DNA of 64,000 nt, from assembly GCF_007681555.1 (NCBI RefSeq), contig NZ_VELE01000001.1:620001-684000 (forward strand), in the 5' to 3' direction. Source of the stretch: Kocuria salsicia. Lineage in GTDB: Bacteria > Actinomycetota > Actinomycetes > Actinomycetales > Micrococcaceae. Both the position numbers and the translations under genes were made by a program. This document shows positions 44,360-55,607 of the stretch, piece after piece; position 1 is the first letter of the stretch; every line of letters begins with the position of its first letter. The notes beneath the pieces were generated by a model, which saw only the letters and a program-made list of their open reading frames with translations, made no database searches and had not been told where the DNA came from.

Positions 44360-46462
44360 TCACCCCGTGGCACCGGTCCCGACGGCCGCGACGAGCTGGT
44401 CCCGCAGCAGCGGCGCCATGGTGCGCGTGTACTCCCAGGTGAGGTGGTGGGAGTCGATCCACAGGGCCACGTTGCCGATCACCGGCGCGCACACACCCTG
44501 CGGACAGATCAGAGGAGTGGGGTCGATCCCGGCGAACCCGGGGATCGAGTCCAGGGACTGGGCGGGGTTCTCCGCCGCCAGCACGGCGTCGGCGGAGACC
44601 CTGCAGGACTCGTCGTCGCGGCCCTTCTCGGCCACGCACCGGGTGGGGTCGAAGTCCAGGCGGGGGTTGTCGCGGAATCCGACCACGGTGGTCCCCTGGG
44701 CGGTGAGCTCCCGTGTCAGGGCGTCGAGGCCGCTCACCACGCGCTCTGCCGGGCCGTCCGTGAGCTCCGCGCGCGTGGAGGTGGTCAGCACGGCATCTGG
44801 CTTCAGCTCCCGCAGGTAGTCCATGGCGGCCTCGTTGCCGTCCTTGCACGTGCTCGACTGCCCCTCCACGCCGAACCCGCACCCGGGCTGCAGGACGGAG
44901 ATCAGCTGCCAGTTCTCCTCCTGCGCCACGGGGATCACGGCGCCCATGTACTGCTCCATGTGGGAGTTGCCGACGACGGCCACCACCTTGGTCGGGTTCT
45001 CCACCTTCTCGGTCTGGCGGCAGAATCCCTGGGCCTTCTTGTTCGCGCTCTTGTACTCACCGTCGCAGGCCTGCGGCAGGCCCACCCACTGGTCCTTCAT
45101 GGATGCGGGCAGCGCGGGGGCATCCGGGTCCCCTGCGAACGCGTAGCCCGGCTCGAGGACCCGTGCGCCGGGGTTGTTCAGCTCGGCCTGCGCCTGGAGC
45201 TGCGCGGTGCGGTGGCGCTCGACGACGGACCACGTGCCAGCGGCGACCAGCACCGTGCCCATGCACACCACGATCACCAGCGCGAGCCGCCAGTTCTTCG
45301 CCTCCGGCCACTTCCACCGCTTGAGCGGGTTCTCCACGAGCTTCGTCAGGAGCAGTGCCAGCAGAACGGACACGACCACGATCACCACGCCGGAGCGCGG
45401 CCCGGCCACCGGCCGGTCCCGGACCACCAGATAGGTGATCAGCAGGGGCCAGTGCACGAGGTACAGAGCGTAGGCGGCGTCGCCCAGCTTCACCACCGGG
45501 GCCCAGGAGAGGAACCGGTCGAGCCCGAGGGCCGAACCGGACTGTCCCGCAACGATGATCGCTGCGGCGGAGAGCAGTGGCCACAAGGCAATCCAGCCCG
45601 GGAACGCGCCCTGCACGTCCACGAGGATCCCCACCGACACCATGCTCACCAGTCCGCCCCACCCCAGGACCAGCCGCACCGCACGGGGAAGTTTCACGTA
45701 GGGAATGGCGAGCGCCACCAGGGACCCCAGGGCGAACTCCCACAGCCGGGCCCTGGTGTCGAAGTACGCGAACTCCTGGTGCGCGGCCGTGGAGAGCACC
45801 GAGAAGGCCAGCGAGGACGCGAACACCAGCCCGAAGCACGCGGCCAGAACGGGGACGCTGCTGTGTCCCGTCCGGCGCTTGACCAGCCACGCCAGGCCGA
45901 AGATCAGCGGCCACAGCAGGAAGACCTGCCCCTGGACCGAGAGGGACCAGAAGTGCTGGAACGGCGAGGCCGAGGAGTGGTCCGCCGCGTAGTAGTCCAC
46001 CGCGTTGAAGGCGAGCGTCCAGTTCTCGAAGTACAGGATCGAGGCCACGCCCTGGAAGCGGAAGTCCGCCACGTCCTGCGCGGGGTACAGCCACCACACG
46101 AGGAACAGTGTGGCCAGGATGACCACGGTCGCCAGCGGCAGCAGCCGCTTGAAGGTGTGCAGCCAGTAGCGGCCCAGCGCCAGAGGACGCCCGCCCTCGA
46201 GCTTGCGGACGAACGAGAGGGTCATGAAGAACGCGGAGATGAACAGGAAGATGTCCACACCACCCGAGACCCGGCCCATGAACACGTGGTAGAGGACCAC
46301 CAGCACGACCGCCACGGCACGCAGTCCCTGCACCTCCGGGCGGAACCCGGAGTACCGCTGCACCCGTTGCGCGGAGGAGGATCCGGCAGCCCACCGGGGA
46401 AGCTGCCCCACCGGAAGCGGGGATGAACCGGCAATGGGATCCAAGGCTGGGGAAATGCGCAT
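44360..46462 (-). CDS. Acyltransferase-3/SGNH membrane acetyltransferase (OafA/YrhL type)
   Basis: 700 residues. The N-terminal acyltransferase-3 domain (about ten helices) begins GFRPEVQGLRAVAVVLVVLYHV and continues with DIFLFISAFFMTLSFVR. The C-terminal SGNH hydrolase-like domain has VVGNSHMEQ (Ser block) and WIDSHHLTWEY (His block). Such proteins O-acetylate peptidoglycan, teichoic acid or surface polysaccharide. ATG 46462 follows TAGGCT by 6 nt. The 209-bp stretch after its stop, up to guaB, shows no gene. Confidence 0.93.
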   Translation of the reverse strand: MRISPALDPIAGSSPLPVGQLPRWAAGSSSAQRVQRYSGFRPEVQGLRAVAVVLVVLYHVFMGRVSGGVDIFLFISAFFMTLSFVRKLEGGRPLALGRYWLHTFKRLLPLATVVILATLFLVWWLYPAQDVADFRFQGVASILYFENWTLAFNAVDYYAADHSSASPFQHFWSLSVQGQVFLLWPLIFGLAWLVKRRTGHSSVPVLAACFGLVFASSLAFSVLSTAAHQEFAYFDTRARLWEFALGSLVALAIPYVKLPRAVRLVLGWGGLVSMVSVGILVDVQGAFPGWIALWPLLSAAAIIVAGQSGSALGLDRFLSWAPVVKLGDAAYALYLVHWPLLITYLVVRDRPVAGPRSGVVIVVVSVLLALLLTKLVENPLKRWKWPEAKNWRLALVIVVCMGTVLVAAGTWSVVERHRTAQLQAQAELNNPGARVLEPGYAFAGDPDAPALPASMKDQWVGLPQACDGEYKSANKKAQGFCRQTEKVENPTKVVAVVGNSHMEQYMGAVIPVAQEENWQLISVLQPGCGFGVEGQSSTCKDGNEAAMDYLRELKPDAVLTTSTRAELTDGPAERVVSGLDALTRELTAQGTTVVGFRDNPRLDFDPTRCVAEKGRDDESCRVSADAVLAAENPAQSLDSIPGFAGIDPTPLICPQGVCAPVIGNVALWIDSHHLTWEYTRTMAPLLRDQLVAAVGTGATG

Positions 46463-46468
46463 CCGGTC

Positions 46469-46474
46469 AGCCTA
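46469..46474 (-). promoter_or_regulatory. Putative -10 box of the acyltransferase gene (leaderless)
   Basis: TAGGCT on the minus strand followed by 6 nt (gaccgg) and ATG 46462. Confidence 0.5.
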
Positions 46475-46618
46475 AACGCAACGGGGCGCACCGATCACAT
46501 CGCACCCGGTTCCGCCCCGACCCGTCTCCGTGGGGGGGCAGCGCGCACGGGCTGCGGGTTGAGCCACCCGGTCGCGCGGGGGCAGAGGTCGAGCACCGTC
46601 GCCGGTGGCAGTACCACA

Positions 46619-46664
46619 AATGGCCGGCGGCCCACCCCTCGAAAGGGGTGGGCCGCCGGCCATT
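46619..46664. terminator. Terminator of the groES-groEL operon
   Basis: A perfect 20-bp inverted repeat, AATGGCCGGCGGCCCACCCC and its complement, around the loop TCGAAA, 29 bp past the groEL stop. TTTG follows on the minus strand. Confidence 0.88.
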
Positions 46665-46692
46665 CGGCGATTTCCGGAAGGATCGGGAGGAC

Positions 46693-48378
<1,686 letters not shown>

Positions 48379-48675
48379 TTACTTTTCGATGACGGCCAGC
48401 ACGTCGCGCGCCGGGAGCACGAGGTACTCCTCGCCGTTGTACTTGACCTCGGTTCCGCCGTACTTGGAGAAGATGACCAGGTCACCCTCCTTGACGTCTA
48501 CGGGGATGCGGTTTCCCTTGTCGTCCACGCGGCCCGGGCCCACGGCAAGGACGGTGCCCTCCTGGGGCTTCTCCTTGGCGGTGTCCGGGATGACCAGACC
48601 GGAAGCGGTGGTCTGTTCAGCGGCCAGCGGCTGAACCACGATGCGATCCTCGAGGGGCTTGATGGAGACCGACAC
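48379..48675 (-). CDS. groES: Co-chaperonin GroES
   Basis: A 98-residue 10-kDa co-chaperonin: [45 protein letters not shown], with the mobile loop between residues 16 and 32, and the end [18 protein letters not shown] 48675 has GAAAGGGAG upstream. The leader carries a CIRCE operator and a hairpin. Confidence 0.98.
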   Translation of the reverse strand: MSVSIKPLEDRIVVQPLAAEQTTASGLVIPDTAKEKPQEGTVLAVGPGRVDDKGNRIPVDVKEGDLVIFSKYGGTEVKYNGEEYLVLPARDVLAVIEK

Positions 48676-48805
48676 GATCTCTCCCTTTCTTCTAGGCGTG
48701 TGAGACGGTGTGCGCCCGCGCGGTGTCGTGGGGTCCCACGACGGCGAGCGCCACAGGCCAGTTGGCGTGCCAACCGTCGTCGCGGTGCCGATTGAGCGCC
48801 TGGCC

Positions 48806-48834
48806 TTTTAGCACCCTCACTACGAGAGTGCCAA
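48806..48834 (-). promoter_or_regulatory. groESL promoter with overlapping CIRCE operator
   Basis: The plus strand shows TTAGCACCC-N9-GAGTGCCAA (48808-48834), two changes from the CIRCE consensus with the exact 9-nt spacer. On the minus strand TTGGCA (48834-48829) could be the -35, and CTAAAA 17 nt further the -10. Repression by HrcA is expected. A second hairpin, GTCGTGGG/CCCACGAC (48725-48742), lies in the leader. Confidence 0.85.
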
Positions 48835-48943
48835 CAATCACTGTAGGGAGGCCGCCCGCGCCCGGTCAAGGCGGCGCCGCGCCGCTCCCCTGTGGGCTGA
48901 AAGCTGGCCGACCCCGCCGCTCGCGCGGTTGCGCGCACGGGTC

Positions 48944-49699
48944 TCAGTAGTAGACCGCGAGCCTGCCGCTGGGCCCGTCGTGGCACGTCACCGGGGTCTC
49001 GAAGACCCGGGTGAGGGTCTCGTCCGTCATGATCTCCTCGGGCGTCCCGAACTCCACGACCTTGCCCTCCTTCACGGCGCAGATCCAGTCCGAGTAGTGG
49101 CTCGCGAAGTTGACGTCGTGCAGCACTATCAGCACGGTGCGCCCCAGCTCGTCCGCTACACGACGCAGGTGGTGCATCATGTGCACCGAGTGGCGCATGT
49201 CCAGATTGTTGAGCGGTTCGTCGAGCAGCAGGTAGTCGGTCTCCTGGCACAGCACCATGGCCACGTAGGCGCGCTGGCGCTGGCCACCGGAGAGCTGGTC
49301 GAGGTAGCGGTTCTGCAGGGAGCCGAGGTCGAAGAACTCGATGGACTCGGAGATGATCCGCTCGTCCTCCCGGTTGATGCGTCCCCGCGTGTAGGGGAAG
49401 CGGCCGAGCGCCACCAGCTGGCGGACCGTGAGGCGCGCGGTGAAGTGGTTCTCCTGACGCAGCGTGGAGACCACCGTGGCCAGTTTGCGAGGGTGCGTCG
49501 TCGTCACGTCGTGACCGCCGATCACCACGGTCCCGGCATCCGGGCCCAGCAGCCGGCCCATCATCGTCAGCAGCGTGGACTTGCCCGCCCCGTTGGGCCC
49601 CACCAGCGCGGTGACTCCCCCGGGCGGGATCTCGAGGTCCACCGGCCCGATGGACGTCCCGGACCCGTAGTCCTTGAACAGCTTGCCCAGCTGGATCAC
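48944..49699 (-). CDS. Iron-siderophore ABC transporter, ATP-binding protein
   Basis: A 251-residue FepC-type ATPase: Walker A GPNGAGKSTLL, signature LSGGQRQRAYVA, Walker B LLLDEPLNNLD, switch VLHDVNFA. GTG 49699 overlaps the permease stop (GTGA), so it is the last gene of the four-gene operon. It energises uptake of ferric siderophore. The longer frame upstream is out of the permease frame and not real. Confidence 0.94.
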   Translation of the reverse strand: MIQLGKLFKDYGSGTSIGPVDLEIPPGGVTALVGPNGAGKSTLLTMMGRLLGPDAGTVVIGGHDVTTTHPRKLATVVSTLRQENHFTARLTVRQLVALGRFPYTRGRINREDERIISESIEFFDLGSLQNRYLDQLSGGQRQRAYVAMVLCQETDYLLLDEPLNNLDMRHSVHMMHHLRRVADELGRTVLIVLHDVNFASHYSDWICAVKEGKVVEFGTPEEIMTDETLTRVFETPVTCHDGPSGRLAVYY

Positions 49700-50757
49700 A
49701 GCCGACCCCTCCTCAGGATCACCACGAGGAACACGGTGCCACCCACCAGTTCGATGATGATGGACACCGCCCCCTCTGCGTAGAACACGTTCTTCAACAG
49801 GAAATAGGCGCCCGCGAGCACCGCGAAGCCGATCAGCACGGCCATGGGGAACACGTACCGATGGTCGTAGGTGTCCGAGAACTGGTAGGCGAGGATCGCC
49901 ACCAGGAAGCCCAGGAACGTCATGGGCCCGATCAGGGACGTGGAGACGGCCATCAGGACGGAGACCCAGAACAGCGTGAGCATCAGTTCCCTGCGGTGCT
50001 TCAGGCCGAGGTTCGTGGTGACGTCCTTGCCCAGCGACAGGATGTTGAGCTTGCGCGAGTGCAGGTACAGGGCCACGGTCGCGAGGGCGCACAGGGGCAC
50101 GGCGAGCGGGAAGTAGCTCGCGTCCGCGTTGGACACCGAGCCGAACAGCCGCGCGCTGAGCACGTCGAAGTCGCTCGGGGCGAGCAGCCGCTGCATGAAC
50201 GTGGAAACGGAGCCCAGGCCACCGCCCAGCACGATGCCGATCAGCAGCATGATCTGCACGTTGCCGTACTTACCGGAGAGCAGCCAGCCGTAGAGTCCCA
50301 GCGCGAAGAGCACCATGAGGCCCACCTGCATCGCGTACTGCGGCAGGCCCTGGATCGCGGTGACGCCGACGGCTCCCAGGAAGTAGACGACGGAGGTCTG
50401 GATCAGGACGTAGAGGGACTCGAACCCCATGATCGACGGTGTGATGATCCGGTTGTTAGCGGCCGTCTGGAACGCCACCGTGGCCATGGCCTGGCTCACC
50501 GCCACGATCGCGATCACCACCACGCTCGTGGCACGGGACTCGGCGATGCGCCAGAAGCCCCTGGTGCCGAACGGCAGGGGGTTGTCCCACGCGAGGATTC
50601 CGAGGCAGAAGGCCAGACCCACAAGCAGCAGGCAGACCAGGGCGATCCAGTAGCGTCGCCGGTGGGCCGGGGAGATGAAGGCCGCGAAGCCCTCGCGGGC
50701 GGTGTCGTGGTGCAGTGCGGGGGGCACCGCGGCGTCGTGCGTGGCGGTGTCAGGCAT
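49696..50757 (-). CDS. Iron-siderophore ABC transporter permease 2 (FecCD type)
   Basis: A 353-residue permease with about nine or ten helices; the FecCD motifs NRIITPSIMGFESLYVL, GGGLGSVSTFMQRLL and LGLKHRRELM are visible. The N-terminal 35 residues are polar. It overlaps the first permease by 8 nt and the ATPase by 4 nt. It forms a heterodimeric channel with permease 1. Confidence 0.93.
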   Translation of the reverse strand: MPDTATHDAAVPPALHHDTAREGFAAFISPAHRRRYWIALVCLLLVGLAFCLGILAWDNPLPFGTRGFWRIAESRATSVVVIAIVAVSQAMATVAFQTAANNRIITPSIMGFESLYVLIQTSVVYFLGAVGVTAIQGLPQYAMQVGLMVLFALGLYGWLLSGKYGNVQIMLLIGIVLGGGLGSVSTFMQRLLAPSDFDVLSARLFGSVSNADASYFPLAVPLCALATVALYLHSRKLNILSLGKDVTTNLGLKHRRELMLTLFWVSVLMAVSTSLIGPMTFLGFLVAILAYQFSDTYDHRYVFPMAVLIGFAVLAGAYFLLKNVFYAEGAVSIIIELVGGTVFLVVILRRGRL

Positions 50758-51736
50758 GGCGGCGGCTCCGGAGCAGCAGGGCGATGAACACCGCGGCGCC
50801 CACGACCCCCAGGATCAGGGAGACGGGCACCTCGAACGGCATGATGATCGTGCGCCCGATCAGGTCGCACACCGTGACCAGCCCAACACCCAGCAGGCAC
50901 ACCCACGGGAGGTTGGAGCGCAGGTCGTCGCCGCGGAAGAGGGAGACGACGTTGGGGACGATCAGTCCCAAAAACGGCAGGTTGCCCACGACCACGGTGA
51001 CCACGCCGGTGGCCACGGCCACGAGCCCGGTGCCCGCCAGGATGATCCGGTTGTAGTTCAGACCCACGTTGGTGGCGACGTCCTCGCCGAGCCCGGCCAC
51101 GGTGAGCCGGTCTGCGGTGATGAACACCAGCACCGCCACGACGGCGACGATCCACAGTGCCTCGTACTGGCCCTTGAGCACAGAGGTGAAGCTGCCCGCG
51201 AACCAGACACCCAGGTTCTGCAGCCGGTCCGTGACGAGCGCCAGGTAGGTGGAGATGGACCCGACCACCGCACCGAGCATGATGCCCACGATCGGCACGA
51301 TCAGCGACGAGCGCAGGGTGACTCTGCGCAGGAACGCGAAGAAGACCATGGTGCCCAGGAACGCGGCGATGATCGCACCGACCATGCGCACGGTCAGGGA
51401 CGCGTCCGGGAAGAGGATCATCATGACCAGCAGCCCCAGCCCGGCCCACTCGGTGGTGCCCGTGGTCGTGGGCTCCACGAACCGGTTCTGGGTCAGCAGC
51501 TGCATGACCAGTCCGGACATGGCCATGGCTGCGCCGGCCAGGACGAGGGCGATCGTGCGCGGGATGCGGGTCAGCGCGAGGAAACGGCTGCCGCCGCCCC
51601 CGTCGCCGAGGTCCGCGACCCCCGTGACAATCGAGAGAACGAGCAGCCCCGCCACCGCGAGCAGCGCCAACCAGAACTTCCAGTCGCGCAGCGCCCCCGG
51701 GGCGGCGGTCGTGCGTCGGGCCGTGGAGACCATCAC
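50750..51736 (-). CDS. Iron-siderophore ABC transporter permease 1 (FecCD type)
   Basis: A 328-residue permease: RIPRTIALVLAGAAMAMSGLVMQLLTQNRFVEPTT is the classical FecCD N-terminal region, then VGSISTYLALVTDRLQN and VGLNYNRIILAGTGLVAVATGV. It follows the binding protein after 84 nt. Between them no further gene is seen. Confidence 0.93.
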   Translation of the reverse strand: MMVSTARRTTAAPGALRDWKFWLALLAVAGLLVLSIVTGVADLGDGGGGSRFLALTRIPRTIALVLAGAAMAMSGLVMQLLTQNRFVEPTTTGTTEWAGLGLLVMMILFPDASLTVRMVGAIIAAFLGTMVFFAFLRRVTLRSSLIVPIVGIMLGAVVGSISTYLALVTDRLQNLGVWFAGSFTSVLKGQYEALWIVAVVAVLVFITADRLTVAGLGEDVATNVGLNYNRIILAGTGLVAVATGVVTVVVGNLPFLGLIVPNVVSLFRGDDLRSNLPWVCLLGVGLVTVCDLIGRTIIMPFEVPVSLILGVVGAAVFIALLLRSRRHA

Positions 51737-51820
51737 CTGTGCGCTTTCCTCACTCGTGGCGGCGCCCCGCGAGGACGTTCCCGCGGGGCACCGTTGACGA
51801 CATTCCTGGGCGGAGTGCGG

Positions 51821-52804
51821 TCAGTTCTTCTGGCTCTCCAGCTTGTCGGCGATCTCGTTGAGGATCTCCGTGTAGGTCTGGATGCCCTCGTTCGTGTAGG
51901 TGTCCTCCGGCAGGTACACGACGTTGCCGTTCTTCACAGCGGGGACGTCCTTGAGTGCCTCGGACTTCTCGATCACCTCGGACGCGGGGGTAGCGTCCTT
52001 CGAAGAGCTGATGGCCGCGTCGCGGTCCATCACGATGAGCAGTTCGGGCTTCGCCTTGGCGATGGCCTCGACGGAGATGTCGTCACCCTGGTGGTCGTCG
52101 GAGCCCTCCACCTCGAGGGCCGACTTCAGACCGACCATGTCGAACAGCGGGCCGATCGTGCGACCGGTCTTGGGGACCACGTACCCGATGTCGCCGCCGG
52201 AGACGATCAGGCCCATGGCGGACTGGTCCTTGTAGGCGTCCTTGGCTCGCTGCTCAGCCTTGTCGAGGTCGTCGTTGAGCTTCTCGGCGTCGTCGGTCTT
52301 CTGGAAGACCTCACCCAGCGCGGAGACCTGGCGCTTGAGCTCGGAGTCGAGGGGCTGGTCGTCGCGCGGATCCAGGTCGAGCATCGCGGCGTCCGGGACG
52401 AGCTTCTTGATGTCGTCGTAGTGTTGCGAGAAGCGCTGGCCGTTGATGACCAGGTCCGGGTCCACACCCGCGATGGCCTCGAGGTCCGGCTCGCGGTGCG
52501 ATCCGAGATCCACGATGCTGTCGTCGTCCTTGTACGCGATCGTCTCCGGGATCAGGGTCTTCGGCGCAGCCTTGAGCTGCACGCCCCAGTCCGAGAGGGT
52601 CTCGAACACGCGGTTGTCCGTGGCGACCACGGAGCTGGGCGGGGAATCGACGGTCTGCTCACCCTTGTCGTCCTGGATCGTGACCGTGGAAGCGGCGGCA
52701 CTGGCGGAGGATTCCGAGGAGGAGCCGCCTGAGCCGCACCCGACCAGCGCGAGGGACGCCACCGCGCACAGGGCGATCCCGGGGAACAGTCGGTTGGAAG
52801 ACAT
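51821..52804 (-). CDS. Iron-siderophore substrate-binding lipoprotein
   Basis: A 327-residue class III (FepB/YclQ-type) binding protein. The lipobox is LALVGC with Cys23, followed by a Ser-rich linker and the two-lobed domain (VVATDNRVFETLSDWGVQLKA, GSHREPDLEAIAGVDPDLVINGQRF, GGDIGYVVPKTGRTIGPLFDMVG). It captures a ferric siderophore at the outer membrane face and hands it to the permeases. An iron box lies 49 nt upstream of the ATG. Confidence 0.94.
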   Translation of the reverse strand: MSSNRLFPGIALCAVASLALVGCGSGGSSSESSASAAASTVTIQDDKGEQTVDSPPSSVVATDNRVFETLSDWGVQLKAAPKTLIPETIAYKDDDSIVDLGSHREPDLEAIAGVDPDLVINGQRFSQHYDDIKKLVPDAAMLDLDPRDDQPLDSELKRQVSALGEVFQKTDDAEKLNDDLDKAEQRAKDAYKDQSAMGLIVSGGDIGYVVPKTGRTIGPLFDMVGLKSALEVEGSDDHQGDDISVEAIAKAKPELLIVMDRDAAISSSKDATPASEVIEKSEALKDVPAVKNGNVVYLPEDTYTNEGIQTYTEILNEIADKLESQKN

Positions 52805-52852
52805 GAATGTACTCGCAATCTCGTGGCGTCGTCTGGTGCAGGCGGCCAGCCA

Positions 52853-52871
52853 TAAGGTGAGCCTAACCTAA
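52853..52871. promoter_or_regulatory. DtxR/IdeR iron box
   Basis: Minus strand TTAGGTTAGGCTCACCTTA matches the 19-bp consensus TTAGGTTAGGCTAACCTAA at 17 positions. It sits upstream of the siderophore operon, which predicts repression when iron is sufficient. Confidence 0.88.
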
Positions 52872-52964
52872 ATAAAGGCTGAAAATCCAGTGTGGATCCT
52901 CCCGTGTCCTGCGGCTCCCCGGGTTGCATCACCGTGTTCTGCCCGCGCGTGGTGTGATGGAACG

Positions 52965-54323
52965 GTGAACACCTCCCCCGCACCCCAGGACCCCGAGGCG
53001 GCGGGTCTGGCCCGGCTGCTGACCCCCGAGGGGCTACGCCTGCTGGATGAGCTCGGCCCCTACGACCCCGCTGCATCCCTGACAGTCAGCGAGTCCCTGC
53101 GCGCCCGCGGCCACTCCCCCGAGCTGGTCTCGGCCGCGCTCACCCAGTCGCGGCTGCGCGCGAAGGCACAGGCCAAGTTCGGGGCCTATGCACGGCACAT
53201 GGTCTTCACGCGCGACGGCGTGGAGCAGGCCACCCGCTGGTCCGTGGCCGCCCTGCACGCGCAGCGCTTTGCGCAGGCCGGGATCGAGCACGTGGTCGAT
53301 CTGGGCTGCGGGGTCGGTGCGGACTCGCTGGCACTGGCGGCCCTGGACCGCACGGTCACCGCAGTGGAGCGGGATCCGCTCACCGCCGCCGTGGCCACCG
53401 TCAACCTCACCGGATGGGACCGGGTCCGCGTGCTGTGCACTGACGCCGAGTCCCTCGACCTCTCTTCCTTGGAGGCGGGCCCCGCCGACGGCGTGTGGCT
53501 CGACCCCGCACGCCGGGTCACGGGCTCCGGGAGCACCCGCAGGATCTTCGACCCCGAGGCGTTCTCCCCGCCCCTGTCCTTCGTGACCGGTCTGGCCGCC
53601 GACGGCCTCGCGGTGGGCGCGAAGATCGGCCCGGGCATTCCGCACGAGCACGTGCCCGCGGATGCAGAGGCGCAGTGGATCTCCGACCGCGGGGACGTGG
53701 TCGAGGCGGTGCTGTGGTTCAACGCAGTGCGCCGCCCGACGGTGGCCCGCGCGGCACTCGTGCTGGGCCGCGGAGGCGGCGCAACGGCGTCGTCGGCCCC
53801 CGGGAGCACGGCCCTCGAAAGCACGGCGCACGAGACTGGCGACACGGAACCCGCCGAGACGGCGGAGAACGCGCCGGCCGCGGCGGAACTGACCTCCGCG
53901 TCCTGGCAGTCCCCGGCCCCGGAGGGCAAACTGCTGGGGCCCGTGGGCCGCTACCTCTACGAGCCCGACGGCGCCGTGATCCGCGCGGGGCTCGTCACGG
54001 ACCTGGCCCAGCACCTGGGCGCGCACCTCGTCCACCCCGCCATCGCCTACCTGAGCTCGGACACGCTCGTGGAGACCCCGCTGGCCCGGGCGTACGAGGT
54101 CCGGGAGGTGCTCCCCCACACCGTGAAGGTTCTCAAGAGGTGGGTGCGGGAGCACGACGTGGGCACCCTGGAGATCAAGAAACGCGGCACGGACGTCACA
54201 CCCGAGCAGCTGCGCCGGCAGCTCGCACCACGCGGTTGCGGGCGTGCGACGCTGGTGATGACACGGCTGCATGATGCCGGGACGGAACGCCGCGTGGTGC
54301 TCGCCGTGCACCCCGTAAACTGA
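52965..54323 (+). CDS. SAM-dependent methyltransferase with THUMP-like domain
   Basis: 452 residues. The Rossmann methyltransferase has HVVDLGCGVGADSLALAALD, VTAVERDPLTAAV and a DGVWLDPARR motif; the C-terminal part carries the THUMP-like segment YLYEPDGAVIRAGLVTDLAQHLGAHLVHP and GTLEIKKRGTDVTPEQLRRQL. Residues 265-330 are a low-complexity insertion containing a GACGACGCCG copy. It probably modifies RNA, but the target is unknown. GTG 52965 follows TGTGAT by 6 nt; the longer frame from 52890 is rejected. Confidence 0.85.
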   Translation: MNTSPAPQDPEAAGLARLLTPEGLRLLDELGPYDPAASLTVSESLRARGHSPELVSAALTQSRLRAKAQAKFGAYARHMVFTRDGVEQATRWSVAALHAQRFAQAGIEHVVDLGCGVGADSLALAALDRTVTAVERDPLTAAVATVNLTGWDRVRVLCTDAESLDLSSLEAGPADGVWLDPARRVTGSGSTRRIFDPEAFSPPLSFVTGLAADGLAVGAKIGPGIPHEHVPADAEAQWISDRGDVVEAVLWFNAVRRPTVARAALVLGRGGGATASSAPGSTALESTAHETGDTEPAETAENAPAAAELTSASWQSPAPEGKLLGPVGRYLYEPDGAVIRAGLVTDLAQHLGAHLVHPAIAYLSSDTLVETPLARAYEVREVLPHTVKVLKRWVREHDVGTLEIKKRGTDVTPEQLRRQLAPRGCGRATLVMTRLHDAGTERRVVLAVHPVN

Positions 54324-54352
54324 TGCTCCCTGTGCTGCAGTGACGGGCGGGG

Positions 54353-54373
54353 CCCGGGGACGGCGTCCCCGGG
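54353..54373. terminator. Hairpin after the methyltransferase gene
   Basis: CCCGGGGAC and GTCCCCGGG around a 3-nt loop, 30 bp past the stop. TACGGT right after it (54374-54379) might serve as a -10 for the next gene. Confidence 0.6.
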
Positions 54374-54420
54374 TACGGTCACGACCGCCGTTTCCGGCGC
54401 ACCCACGAGAGGACCACGCC

Positions 54421-55566
54421 GTGCACATTGATTTCCACAGCTCAGACCGCTCCACCCTCGGCGTGGAGTGGGAGGTCGCCCTCGTGGAGCGCGCCACGGG
54501 CGAACTCGCCCCGCGCGCGGACGAGGTCCTCGAAGCAGTGACAGCCGAGCATCCCGAGCTCGGTGAGGAGGGGGACCACCCACGGGTCACGGGCGAGTTC
54601 CTTCAGAACACCGTGGAGATGGTCACAGGGATCAGCGAGACCGTCGGGGAGGCCGTGACGGACCTGGCCAGCACGCAGGACCTGATCCGCGAGGTCACCG
54701 ACCCCCGCTCGCTCGAGATCTTCGGTGCGGGAACCCACCCGTTCTCCGACTGGACCCAGCAGCCGGTGGTGGACAAGGAGCGCTACTACAAGGTGCTCGA
54801 CCGCGCCCAGTACTGGGGCCGCCAGATGGTGATCTTCGGCCTGCACGTGCACGTGGGCATCAACCACCGGGACAAGGCGCTGCCCGTGCTGGACGGACTC
54901 ATGAACTACTACCCGCACCTGCTGGCGCTGTCCGCGAACTCACCGTACTGGAACGGCCACGACACCGGCTACGCGTCCCACCGCGCCCTGATCTTCCAGC
55001 AGCTCTCCACGGCGGGGCTGCCCTTCCACTTCGACACCTGGGAGGAGTACGAGTCCTACGTGGGGGACCTGGTGGCCACCGGTGTGATCGAGGAGATCTC
55101 CGAGAACCGCTGGGACATCCGCCCCGTCCCCCGCTTCGGCACCGTGGAGATGCGCGTGTGCGATGGCCCCTCCACTCTGCGCGAGGTGGGGGCGCTCGCC
55201 GCTCTCACGCAGTGCCTCGTGGAGTCCTTCTCCCGCGCCCTGGACCGCGGGGAGCCCATCCCCGTGATGCCCCCGTGGCACCACCAGGAGAACAAGTGGC
55301 GCGCCGCCCGCTACGGGCTCGACGCGATCGTGGTGAAGGACGCCCAGAACCACGAGCGGCTCGTGACCGAGGACCTCACGGAGCTGCTCGGGAAGCTCGA
55401 GCCGCTGGCCCGGGAGCTCGACTGCGCGGACGAGCTCGCCCACGTGGAGACCATGATGAACGGCGCCACCGGCTACCAGCGCCAGCGCCGCGTGGCCCAG
55501 GAGAACGGCGGGGACCTGCGCGCCGTGGTCATGGACATCGTGGAGCGCAACCGCACCACGCGCTGA
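54421..55566 (+). CDS. Carboxylate-amine/glutamate-cysteine ligase (GCS2, YbdK type)
   Basis: A 381-residue enzyme: GVEWEVALVERATGELAPRAD is the N-terminal GCS2 motif, then QNTVEMVTG, IFGLHVHVGI, SANSPYWNGHDTGYASHR and PRFGTVEMRVCDGPSTL. GCS2 members form gamma-glutamylcysteine or related amides. Since mshA indicates that mycothiol is the main thiol, the substrate here is open. GTG 54421 has AGAGGA upstream; ATGs of the longer frame are not used. Confidence 0.85.
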   Translation: MHIDFHSSDRSTLGVEWEVALVERATGELAPRADEVLEAVTAEHPELGEEGDHPRVTGEFLQNTVEMVTGISETVGEAVTDLASTQDLIREVTDPRSLEIFGAGTHPFSDWTQQPVVDKERYYKVLDRAQYWGRQMVIFGLHVHVGINHRDKALPVLDGLMNYYPHLLALSANSPYWNGHDTGYASHRALIFQQLSTAGLPFHFDTWEEYESYVGDLVATGVIEEISENRWDIRPVPRFGTVEMRVCDGPSTLREVGALAALTQCLVESFSRALDRGEPIPVMPPWHHQENKWRAARYGLDAIVVKDAQNHERLVTEDLTELLGKLEPLARELDCADELAHVETMMNGATGYQRQRRVAQENGGDLRAVVMDIVERNRTTR

Positions 55567-55607
55567 GCCGGGGACGACGCCGCACGGCCGGTTGCCCGGT
55601 GCACTGG

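Noticed and set aside
49700..50092. N-terminal extension of the siderophore ATPase
   Set aside because: It lies out of frame within the permease gene; GTG 49699 overlaps the permease stop as in a coupled operon.
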